Assembly: GCA_014529385.2 (NCBI GenBank)
Contig: CM043952.1
Coordinates: forward strand, 69,011,370 to 69,075,369
From: Adiantum capillus-veneris
Taxonomy: Eukaryota > Streptophyta > Polypodiopsida > Polypodiales > Pteridaceae
Length of the DNA stretch: 64,000 bases
Reading direction: 5' to 3'
Both the position numbers and the translations under genes were made by a program. Within the stretch, counting starts at the first letter, position 1. Each line of letters starts with the position of its first letter. Below, one piece after another: positions 11,501-21,067 of the stretch. Below the pieces are notes generated by a model. The model saw only the letters and a program-made list of their open reading frames with translations, ran no database searches and was not told where the DNA came from.

Positions 11501-12511
11501 CCACCCGTTGCACCCGCTTATGCGATTACACGGTCCATGCTTCAAGGGCCAGGCCATATCCTCGAAGAGAGAGATACCGCGTCAATTATCCAAGCAAAGA
11601 AAAAGAAGACACGAAGGAAGAAGTCGCAGAATACGGAAAATTCAAAGCCAAGTTCCAAAACAAACATAGGAACAAGAGATGACCCCGTGTATATGAATGA
11701 CCTCGAGGATGATTCAGATTCAGTCGAGACAATGGAGACTAGAACCAATACCACAAAGGGAAAGACCGACAAAGAAAACCGTAACATGGAACCAAATGAA
11801 AACCGAATAAGAGAAAATCATAAAGAGCCTCTGAAAACACCACAAGTGTTTCCAAATCCAATCCAAGACCCCCAAGATAAACCGCAGGGGCAAAAAGGGA
11901 AGAATCGTAAAAAGAAGATTGGGACGTACCCAAACCCAGTAGACGAGATTGAGCAGGTGAAACATCTAAGAGGTTTAGTGGAGGAGACTCAAAGGAAACT
12001 AGAACCAGAACCCATGCAGGTCAAAATTCATGACACAATGTTTCCCACGCAAGTTCATCCACCCCACATGAACCATAGACCGTTAGCCATATCTAGTATC
12101 ATCCAAGAAGGGAGTGAGGACGGGACATCAGAAAGTGAGCATACACCCTTCTTGTTGGAAAGGATGTTTAACGAAGGAATACCTGATCCCATTGAGGAAT
12201 ATGAGATTCCATCCTCACCAGTTCCTAGTCAAGGACCTACACCCTGCAAAACGCCAATGAATGTTGCCAAACTAGTGGACTTCATGTCTTCTGAGGTCCG
12301 AACCACGATCATAGCAAAGCTGTATGGAGATACTGAGTTATTCCTTGCACTTCGAGCATTCCTTAACGGAGAGCTACGAACGGGATTACCGCAGTTTGCG
12401 CAACCAAATAGGCCTGACTCGATTATGATTGATGAGGAAAATAATGTGCAATCACTTGACTTAGATGGACACGAGTCTGTGATCGAGGTACCCATTAACG
12501 AATTAGGGTAG
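8509..12511 (+). pseudogene. Gag of element 1 (four zinc knuckles, interrupted)
   Basis: Gag starts MHLRSGRVL at 8509. The same frame continues past a TAG at 8743. A 16-bp duplication near 9549-9570 then shifts the frame, which carries on from 9554 to a TGA at 10919 (CGA in element 2), and continues from 10931 to a TAG at 12509. The capsid region includes SLTLSGKAGDWYRTLRV and VRDFISRLKHLNSRC. Zinc knuckles follow: CSICLGPHSTSEC and CNACGRYGHQAKDC (10751-10860), then CYECGGPHRVVEC and CNRCGIDHLIAQC (11275-11430). The rest is proline-rich N-terminally and charged C-terminally. Gag would build the particle and package RNA. Confidence 0.85.
9471..9828 (+). repeat. In-frame 171-bp tandem duplication plus 16-bp slip in gag
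   Basis: The block beginning gacagagaatgtacc at 9471 is repeated from 9658. The second copy is about 171 bp (57 codons). The first is 187 bp because it carries an extra 16-bp repeat of the cctcgaccatatgggg type near 9540-9570. The 171-bp step keeps frame; the 16-bp slip causes the only frameshift in gag. The encoded stretch is proline-rich. Confidence 0.85.
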
Positions 12512-15500
12512 TATTTTGAAGGCGACGAGTCTAATGCGACCCTACCCATCACTACCAATGGATTAACTATAAAGGGAATTCTTGATGGTGGTGCGGGAGT
12601 TAGCATCGTTACAAAAGATTGTTGGGAATCCATGGGAAAACCCCGCCTCAGTGTTACTAACATTGTGGTAAAGATGGCAAATGGTACCATAGCCAAACCT
12701 ATGGGGATGCTCAAGGATCTTAAGATCAAAGTTCTAGGACACAAGGTACGACATACGTTCATTGTAATGGATTTCTCTAAACACCTTATGTCATATGAAA
12801 TGATTTTAGGACGACCATTCATGAGGGAAGCACAAATGGTTCACGATTGGTTTAAAAATCATGTCTATTTGCAATTCCAAGACTCTGTCCTTAGAGTGGA
12901 TTTGGTGACTGGTAAGGTACACCCCTTAGGGAGTAAAACCATTATTGATCATCGCTCTGACACCACAGTTCACTCGGCCCCACTACAATATTGTTACACT
13001 TGTAAGAAGGATACAGACATTGGCCAAGATTCTCCTTATATGGATATCCTACCTGGGATGACTGAGTCGGACAATGTGGATTGGGTACACCTAGCTGCAA
13101 CCATAGATACCTGGGGAAATAGAGGAACCACTTGGGTCACACCAGAGGGGGAAGAGGTACCACAAATTGCACCTCTGAACATGATAAGTGCCATACATGC
13201 ATCTTCTAAGGGAAAGGCAATTGTGGACCAATCTGACAGTGACACTGATAGCTCAATAGAAGACTTTGACCAACACGACTTGGACATTGACTCCCAGAGT
13301 GAAACGGATTCTGAATCTCATGAATTAGAGAGTGGAGCAAGTTCAGAGTCAAAACGTTCGGAAGGACCGAGCACATCAACCGATGATAGCTCCTCCGAGA
13401 GTGAAGAGGACACCAACGAGGGCTCCTTTAGTGAGCCAGATCTAAATGCAAATCAAAAGCAGGTCTCAAATAAGAAAAAGAAAAACCTTAAGAGGCGTCG
13501 ATATCGAGCCAATGTACGTGCTAGGATAAACAAGAAGAGATCCTCAGCAGAATGGCTCAGTTATATAGGAGCATGTGATGCTCATCGAAAATTGGTAGAC
13601 AATTGGGGTGAATATCTCCAAAATGTTATGTGGTGTAGACCACGACCCCATGACATAGCCCAATTAGAGATCATAGACAAGCCAAAGTTGAGCCGCACTG
13701 CAAGGAGGCGTCAAAACCAAGAGTTAGCTCGACAACACAAGAAAGCAAAAATGGAAGCACAAACCAACGCACAACCAGAATCCACAGACTTGCATCCTGC
13801 ACCAGAACATTTCAAATCTTACACCACAGGGGAAGCAAAGGTTGTGTACACAAAAGCCCAAAGAATACCTATCGATGGGAATAATGGAATCTATGATGGT
13901 CCGGCAATAGTTAAAGAAATAGAATTAGCTGACCCCGGTGAAGAATCAAAACCTGTTTTTATTGCCCAAGACCTCACAGAAGTTGAAGAGGCGGTCCTCA
14001 AAGAGCTTCTCAAGGAATTCAAGGACGTATTTGCTTGGACATACCATGATATGAAAGATGTTCCGCCTTCTGTGGTCCAACATACAATCCCTATGATTAG
14101 CACTGCGAAGCCCGTACAACAAAGACCCTACCCGATGAATCCTAAGTACGCAAAGATCATTCAAGAAGAACTAGAAAAGCTTATCAAATGTGGGTTCATA
14201 TATCCTATTGAACACTCTGAATGGGTGTCGCCAATAGTTATCGTGCCAAAAAAGAATGGGAAACTCAGGGTGTGCGTGGACCTCAAAAAAGTTAATGCAG
14301 CTACTAGAAGAGACCATTACCCCCTACCATATTCCGAACATGTACTCGAAAGATTTGCAGGCAAGGAAGCTTATAGCTTTCTAGATGGGTACTCAGGCTA
14401 CAACCAAATCACGATAGCGCTAGAGGACCAAGCTAAAACTGCCTTCATCACAGAATTTGGCGTGTTTGCATTTCGTGTGATGGCTTTTGGCTTAACAAAT
14501 GCCCCTGCTACATTCCAACGATTAATAAACACTGCTTTTAAAGAATATTTGAGAGAGTTTTGTGAAGCTTTCTTAGACGACCTTTGTGTTTACTCTTCTT
14601 GGAAAGAACATCTATCATGTTTGCGGAAGGTGTTTGAAAAATGTAGGTTATATCGTATCTCATTGAACCCGTTCAAATGCCAATTTTGGGTCAAGCATGG
14701 AGTTATTTTAGGGCATATAGTATCCAAGAATGGTATCTCAACCGATGGGAGCAAAATTAAAGTGATTCTAGAGTTACCACCACCAACCAATTACAAGGGA
14801 GTTCAAAGGTTCATGGGACACGTGGGTTATTATCGACGGTTTATTTTATTTTTCGCTGAGATAGCACGTCCTTTGTACAAGCTTCTCATTGAATTTAAAT
14901 GGACTGAAGAGTGTGACCAGGCCTATGAACAATTGAAGAAAACACTAGCAAGTGCTCCGATTTTAAGGACACCTAACTCGGATGTCATTTTCCATGTGCA
15001 TATTGATGCATCAAAATTTGCTATTGGGTATGTTCTCACTCAACCAGGAGAACATAAATTGGACTATCCCATTAGCTTTGCAAGCCATCAATTGAACGAT
15101 GCTGAAAGGAACTACACCACTACAGAGCGAGAAGGTTTGGCAATGGTTTATGCAGTAAAGAAATTTCGCTACTACCTTCTGGCAAACAAGTTTGTATTTT
15201 ATGTGGATCATCAAGCGTTGCTGTATCTGGTAAACAAGCCATGCTCCACAGGAAGAATCACACGATGGTTGTTAATTCTTCTGGAGTTTGATTTCACGAT
15301 TGTAGTGAGACCCGGTAAAAGGCACGTCATGGCTGATCATTTGTCTCGCATACCCAATGGTGAAGCCCCTACAGGAGTTGATGATGAATTACCCGATACT
15401 TCCCTATTCATAGTTGAGACTATGCCTGAATGGAGTGAGAACATTGTTAACTTTTTAGTTAATGGTTTTCCACCCAAGGAACTTCGTAAGGATATCGCTC

Positions 15501-16854
15501 GAAGGCTAGTAAAAGAATGTGAACCCTATTGTTTGATTGCCGGAACCCTGTATAGATTAGGCAAGGACGATATTCTTAGGCGTTGTGCCTGCGAGGATGA
15601 ATATTTGTATATCTTGCAAGAAGCACATATGGGCATAGCAGGAGGACATTTTTCAGGGGACCTGACTGCTAGAAAGGTGCTGCAATCAGGCTATTGGTGG
15701 CCAACTTTATTTAAGGATGCATCACTTTTTACAAAAGGGTGTGATGAGTGCCAACGTTACAAGACCACACAGCGCAAGGACAGAATGCCCTTACATCCTA
15801 TTAAAGTAACCCAACCATTTGAAAAATGGGGCTTAGACTTTGTAGGTCCAATTAGTCCCGCAGCTCGCAACACTCAATCTCGATATATTCTAGTTGCTAC
15901 GGACTATGTAACAAAGTGGGCTGAAGCTAAGGCTTCACAAAAAGCTGATGCGAGGACAACAACTAAGTTTCTTTTTGAGAACATTATCACAAGATTTGGT
16001 TGCCCTTTTGAAATTGTTAGTGATAATGGTACCCATTTTATAAATGAGGTAATAAGAAAGCTTACCACGACCTTTATGATATCCCACCATAAGTCTACAC
16101 CTTATTACCCGCAAGCTAATGGACAAGCCGAGAGCACCAACAAGACTCTAATCTCTATTTTAACCAAGACGGTAGAAGCTCATCGCACTGATTGGGATTT
16201 GAAGTTGACATCTGCTCTATGGGCTTATCGTATTGCTTATAAAGTGGCTATTAATTGTACGCCATTCAAAATGGTATACGGCCAAGAAGCGGTTATGCCT
16301 TGGGAGTTTGTCATTCCTAGTCTTAGGGTAGCTTCGCAAGAAGGATGGAATGGTAACCCCTTAACCGAGCGTTTGTTTATCTTAGAAAAACTAGACGAAG
16401 AGAGACAGTTGGCTGTGCAAAATGCTCTTGTGGAAAAGGATAGGAGAAAGAAGTGGTTTGATCGCCATGTGAAAGACAAGGACATCAAAGTTGGTTATAA
16501 ATTCCTTATGTATGGAGTACGTAAAGAGAAGAAAAAGTTGAAATATGCTGGTAAAGGACCATATAGAGTATGTGAAATTACCCCACAAGGTACCCTTCGT
16601 GTGGAAACTCTTGATGGAGTTGAAACCATTGGATTCCTCAATGGGAGTAAATTCAAAAGATATTATAATCCTTTAAGCCAAGAAGAACTACGGGCCATTC
16701 ATCAAAAGAAGGCCGCCAAAGCACAAACCGAGTTAAACAAGATACAAGCTCAAGCTGAGGCTAAGGAGCGACAACAACGTATAAGACAAAAACGAGAGGC
16801 TAACCTTGGGGTCACAAATGCATTCCACGTGGAAATCGAAGAGGATGGGTTGGA

Positions 16855-17200
16855 CTCTGACACACCTCTACGATACCCCATTGAGTTAAATAGTGCCTAT
16901 GGAAAAGTGCTATATAACGCCTTATTGGACACGGGTGCTAAATACAATCTGCTATCCTATGGGGTGTGGTGTCAGTTAGGGAAGCCACCTCTATCTGAGA
17001 GTATTATCCAAGTCAAGGGTGTCAACAAGAAAAAAACTACGGTTTTTGGAATCTGGCACACTTCTGTCAGTTATGACAATGGGATTGTAGCTCAAGACTT
17101 TTTGGTCATGCCTATTGGAACTATGGAGGGTAATATAAACCTAAGCCGTACGTGGATGATAGCCACCAAATGCACTATTGATTGGGGGACTGGGGGTGTT
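16855..17200 (+). other. Second retropepsin-like domain after integrase
   Basis: Within the pol ORF, residues about 1408-1523 read NALLDTGAKYNLLS, then IIQVKGVNKKKTTVFG, then QDFLVMPIG and LSRTWMIATKCTIDW. The order fits a retropepsin: catalytic DTGA, flap-side strands, the DFxV strand, and a LxRxWM..KxxIDW ending comparable to ILGxxWL...IDW. Protease 1 of the same ORF uses DGGA instead. The domain lies about 250 codons after the integrase DDE glutamate, where Athila elements would have noncoding DNA or an env-like ORF. Catalytic activity is an inference. Confidence 0.72.
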
Positions 17201-17394
17201 ACAACGCAAAAACCAACTCTTAGCCCTACCACTCAAGCCATAGTCCCTGAGATATTGCCCAAGGAAATAAAACCCAAGACATTGCATGTCCAGGAGGTTG
17301 AACCATACGTCCCCATAGCCCAACTCTCTAGAGCTTCAACTGATGTAGCTGAAAGAAAGCTTGAGACACACAAGAACCATCCTAATATAACAGA

Positions 17395-17740
17395 GAAAAC
17401 ATACAAGTGGGTCCCTAAAACCTCTGTAGTGAGCATGATTGATGCAAAAAAATGGAAACCTAGTAAGAACCGTACCACTCACTCCAAGAAATGTAAAGAA
17501 ACGCTGCGTTGGATTCCTAAACGACTATTGGAAGCCCAAGGATACTATGAAGGAAATGATCAAATCTGGGTGCCCAAACGTAAAGTGTACTCTTACCTGT
17601 CACCTGGCCCATGTAAACCCAATCCTGTGGCTCCAAAACAAATTGAAAATCGCGGAAAGAAAAAAATTACAGAATGCTACACACCCGCTTCCGAGCTAGT
17701 TTGGGTGCCAAAGAAAGAACGATTTGTTCCATCTAGCTCA
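17395..17740 (+). other. W(V/I)PK repeat tail
   Basis: Four spaced motifs occur in about 110 residues: TYKWVPK, LRWIPKRLLEA, QIWVPKRKVYS and LVWVPKKERF. Spacers are rich in lysine and serine. Element 2 keeps all four at the DNA level (51080-51410), although it has lost RT to protease 2. I do not recognise the domain. The motif could be a nucleic-acid or partner-binding linear repeat, but that is a guess. Confidence 0.6.
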
Positions 17741-17750
17741 GGAAGGGGGG
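17741..17750 (+). other. Purine tract 1 (PPT-like) of element 1
   Basis: GGAAGGGGGG inside the tail coding region. It is identical to the tract at the 3' LTR edge and is also present in element 2 at 51426-51435. Confidence 0.6.
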
Positions 17751-18052
17751 AGTCCCATGAAGATTCTAGCTCATCATGTAATACATCCATAGAGGTAAAA
17801 GCTTCTACACAGCCTCCATCTATAGTAGTGGACCTCCATGAAGCTACAAAAGAATCCACACCTCCCAATGTTCAAGAATCACCTGATGAACCACTTCAAG
17901 TTCGATCCTGGGAGAGTACCTTACCACCCTTGCAACTAGATGAAACGCATAGGGCGGTCGAAAACTACTGGCAAAAATCCTCACCTATTACCAACTGGAA
18001 CAATTGGTTTCAAAGGGTGGCAAGCTCATTTCAAACAGTATGATCTACCCAA

Positions 18053-18062
18053 GGAAGGGGGG
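18053..18062 (+). other. Purine tract 2 (PPT-like) of element 1
   Basis: GGAAGGGGGG ten bases after the pol stop codon. It is followed by agTGTTTG, which resembles a tract-then-LTR junction. The counterpart in element 2 is 51681-51690. Confidence 0.6.
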
Positions 18063-19662
18063 AGTGTTTGTGGACATCCATTATTCACTTGCTTCCCTCT
18101 CAACCTTCCTCCCTGACCTCTCAATTCCGATCTTAGGGAATGTACATATAAAGCTTTATACTCACAAAAAACAAAAATAGTAAAGAGCAAGAGCAATTAG
18201 CAAACGAGTATGCACAATTAAAGTCAAAACATTGACTCAGAACTACACATGTCACATCTGGTACAGTGAAACAGAAACCTATGCCTTGAAACACCTTTGA
18301 TCCTCATCACTTGAGTGATGGAGGGTAGGTAAGATTAGTACGATAGGAGTGTTTCTGTTTTAGAGTTGAGAGATTAGCGAAGTTATCTTTTCCCACTAAT
18401 GTGCCTCCTGGAGGTATTCCTTTTGTTTCCTAGTGTGTACAGGAACGTGTTTCTATTGATAGGATTTGGACGTTCATGGAACCTTTCTCTCGTTCACACT
18501 TCAAATCAAGCGCGACCATCAACACAAACAGGTGTTTCTTATCCATTAGCATTGCCCTTATCTTTTTGCATCCATGTTTGTCTGCTTTGATTGTGATTGG
18601 TAGCATAATATTCAGCGCATTTGCTTAGTATCAAACATTTAATTCAATGTAATGTTTTGTCATAATCACTTGTTTAGGGGTAAAAATCAAGCAGTCCGAC
18701 TAAGCTAGTTTGACCAAGCTAGATATTAGAAATCTTCTCTTAATACCATGGGGAATGCCTTCCTAATAAGCAATGGTTACTTAGGTTCTTAATCCGATTT
18801 AGGCAGCATTGTATGAAATGTACTAGGGCTTTCTAGTGGGCTTGACCCTATTGACCTTTAGCTTAAGTATTATAAAGGGAGTTTACTAATGTGATGAGCC
18901 TGGGGAGGGTAACAGTGTTATATGACCCCCCAAAGTTACAAAATTTAAATGCTGAAAATGAACAAGCAAAAATCAAAGTGCCACAATGTAAAATTTTAAG
19001 CTGGAAGAGAAATCTCAGCTTAATTTGGTACTTCACTCACATGTATTGCCTATGGTACTAGAGCCCTAGAGGTTCCCAGTGTGGGCGATTTTCCTTGAAA
19101 AGCAAAAAATCCAAGGCATACAAAATAAGCACCCACTTCATAATTGAATCAATGTGAAAAGACTTTGGGGGGTCAAAGAAAAAGTAATCAGTCAGGCGAT
19201 GATTTCACGAGAAATTCCTTTTATGGTAGCTTAACTACAAGGTTTTCTAGATATAGCCTCTAGTCAGCCCTCGAACATGAATACTTGGCTCTCGCGATTA
19301 AACAACTTAATTGACCACAGAAAGTTAAGAAGCTTACCCATGGTATTAATATTCGATCTCTAGTGCCTTTCGACCGTCAAATTAGCAACCCCAGACTTGT
19401 TTAATTTTCTACCTTAACATCTGTTTATGCATTTGATTACATTGCAATTTAATGTTCATTGCTAACAAATTGTTTGAAATTCTTTTACCAATCAATGTGT
19501 CTACCTAAAACTGCATATGCTTTTTAAGAGAATGCAATTACTCTGCCAATGTTGTTTGATTTTGCAGTGACTGAAGAAGGCTAAGGACATTCATCTCAAA
19601 TGCTCTTCCACCTCGACGAACCAGCTTCAACTCAATAGCTTCCGAGGACGGAATCTACATCA
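18063..19662 (+). other. 3' noncoding region of element 1
   Basis: No coding frame is seen. Most of it matches 52420-53695 of element 2, including a gatgagcctggggagggtaa block, so it is conserved between copies. The first 350 bp differ: element 2 has an extra region with a 115-codon ORF where element 1 has unrelated sequence (about 18190-18390). Confidence 0.7.
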
Positions 19663-19674
19663 GGAAGGGGGGCA
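19663..19674 (+). other. Polypurine tract at the 3' LTR of element 1
   Basis: GGAAGGGGGGCA ends immediately before the LTR start at 19675. This is the canonical plus-strand primer position. Confidence 0.85.
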
Positions 19675-19959
19675 TGTTAACCCTCACGGCACACGGACAC
19701 CCTATGATCTATAAACGTTGTATTATTTAGAGTCAGGTACCGGGCTTGTCGGTCCAATAGGAAAAGGTAGAGTGATCGTCGATGAGAGGCGCACTTTAAC
19801 TTGGACATTCAAGGGATTAGTTGGTTAAGCATGAGCGCCCAAGTGTGAATGGGGTGAGCTCCTATAAAAGCCAACTAAACCTAATTTTTACTCATTCTCT
19901 CATTTGTGCAATTGAAGAGTGCTCTTGCTCCATCTCCATCTTCTTCTTCTTCACCTCCT

Positions 19960-19998
<39 letters not shown>

Positions 19999-20248
19999 TA
20001 GAGTGTGTGTGCGATCGAGCATTACGAAGGCACGACGGTGGCGAAGCGGTTGAGCGCGGCACGACTGTAGCTTCTTCTTCATCGCGGCGAGGAATCCACC
20101 ACAAAGGCGAGCGTAGAGCGGTGAGTGACACACCCTTTGTTTTCTTGAGCTTGCTAGTTTAGGCTTGTTGTGTGCTTGGAGCCATTTGTGGCTCGCATAC
20201 GGTGTATTGGCAAGTCCCTTGCTTCGATAGTGCGGCAAGGAGCGCACA
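19675..20248 (+). repeat. 3' LTR of element 1
   Basis: It is almost identical to 7010-7579. The GT/GA microsatellite is slightly different (about 19962-19997). It is followed at once by the AACAT duplication and then by element A gag sequence. Confidence 0.9.
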
Positions 20249-20253
20249 AACAT

Positions 20254-20935
20254 CTACCTGGCAGCGGTCGTGCCCTGCCCCTTGCTCCTCTTGGCTGTCC
20301 TCTATCCATCACACTAAGCCGCAACTCTTACATTTGCTCGGACAAATCTTGCACCGTGTGCACCTAATTTTGCGGCACAACAGCTACGCCTCGGTTTCCA
20401 TGATTTTCTTTGTGCATAGCCTCTCTCAAACTCTGCGGTTGAGCATGGGCCATCATCTCATATCCTGACACACCCTGCTCTATCTTCTTGTTTATCTTTC
20501 TGCTCTTTGATTGGGCAATCTCTACCACCCCATTGTAATTCTTTGGGCTCTAGAAATTGACTTTTTCTCTCACTTTGGGGTGCAGAGACGCCATGAATTT
20601 TTCTAGCTTGAAGTAGTCGCCATTAGCCAACTGTATGGCTGTCGCTAGCTCTACCCAACACTCTTCAAAAGGACCTAAAAATAGATTGAACTCTTCACTT
20701 ATGTCTTGCTTAAGTGCCTTCAGCTTCGCATCCATCTCGATTGGGGACGCCTCCTTGCAAAAATCATGAAGAAACCTCGCTCGTAGAGCCGGCCATGCTT
20801 GCTTCAGCTCGCCTTCCAATGATTTATACCATGCTTTAGCTTTACCACGCATTACCAAAGGAAAAGTCTGCATTTTTCTATCCTCTTTCGGCATACGCAA
20901 CGATAGCATATATACCTCGAAATCCCACATCCACT
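20254..20935 (-). pseudogene. Gag (retrotrans_gag domain) of element A
   Basis: The minus-strand ORF 20930-20550 (126 aa) contains MRGKAKAWYKSLEGELKQAW followed by LRARFLHDF and EEFNLFLGPFEECW. This is the retrotrans_gag pattern of plant gypsy capsid proteins (KAxxWxxxL...W..L...F...F). Below 20550 the frame decays until the insertion point at 20254. The true Gag start should lie between 20930 and the primer site at about 21043. It would form the virus-like particle in an intact element. Confidence 0.78.
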
Positions 20936-21042
20936 CTCATCAGGGTTCTCTTCGCCTATGAAAACCGGTCCATAGCTTCTAGCCGTCATGACTTCCAATG
21001 CGAAAAACTGCTTCTTTTCGATTAACTAGGAGCAATCAGCGT

Positions 21043-21062
21043 GCTCCTCCGTGGGGGCACCA
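21043..21062 (-). other. Likely primer-binding site of element A
   Basis: On the minus strand, just inside the 5' LTR end, the sequence starts TGGTGCCCCCACGG. It begins with the TGG expected opposite a tRNA 3' CCA and sits a few bases from the LTR edge at 21068. I cannot assign the tRNA with certainty; it partly resembles the Lys-type site of some Tat elements. Confidence 0.45.
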
Positions 21063-21067
21063 GAAGA

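Larger units (their letters stand above)
12512..18043 (+). pseudogene. Pol of element 1: protease, RT, RNase H, integrase, second retropepsin, WVPK tail
   Basis: This frame is continuous with gag apart from the stop at 12509; the long open stretch from ATG 12632 is 1803 codons. Protease 1 has ILDGGAGVSIV (about 12578) and MILGRPFM. A serine/acidic linker follows. RT has SPIVIVPKKNGKLRVCVDL and the catalytic FLDD at residues 647-650. RNase H has FHVHIDASKFAIGYVL and ends at ADHLSR. Integrase has HX6H with CDEC, then LDFVGP, SDNGTHF and QANGQAEST (complete DDE set). After the integrase C-terminus comes a lysine/glutamine-rich helix, then a second retropepsin-like domain with DTGA at residues 1433-1436, then four W(V/I)PK motifs and a low-complexity end. 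The last two blocks are unexpected for this lineage. Confidence 0.9.
7010..20248 (+). mobile_element. Athila-like Ty3/gypsy retrotransposon element 1, nearly complete
   Basis: Terminal direct repeats of 570 and 574 bp (7010-7579, 19675-20248) start TGTTAACCC and end GCGCACA. A perfect 5-bp target duplication AACAT flanks them (7005-7009, 20249-20253). Next to the 5' LTR is a primer site of the tRNA-Asp type known from Athila. The order inside is leader, gag, protease, RT, RNase H, integrase, then an unusual C-terminal extension and about 1.6 kb of noncoding DNA ending in a polypurine tract. The LTRs differ at about ten positions by eye, so the insertion is fairly recent. Gag-pol holds three in-frame stops and one frameshift, so this copy is probably not autonomous now. 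Confidence 0.93.
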
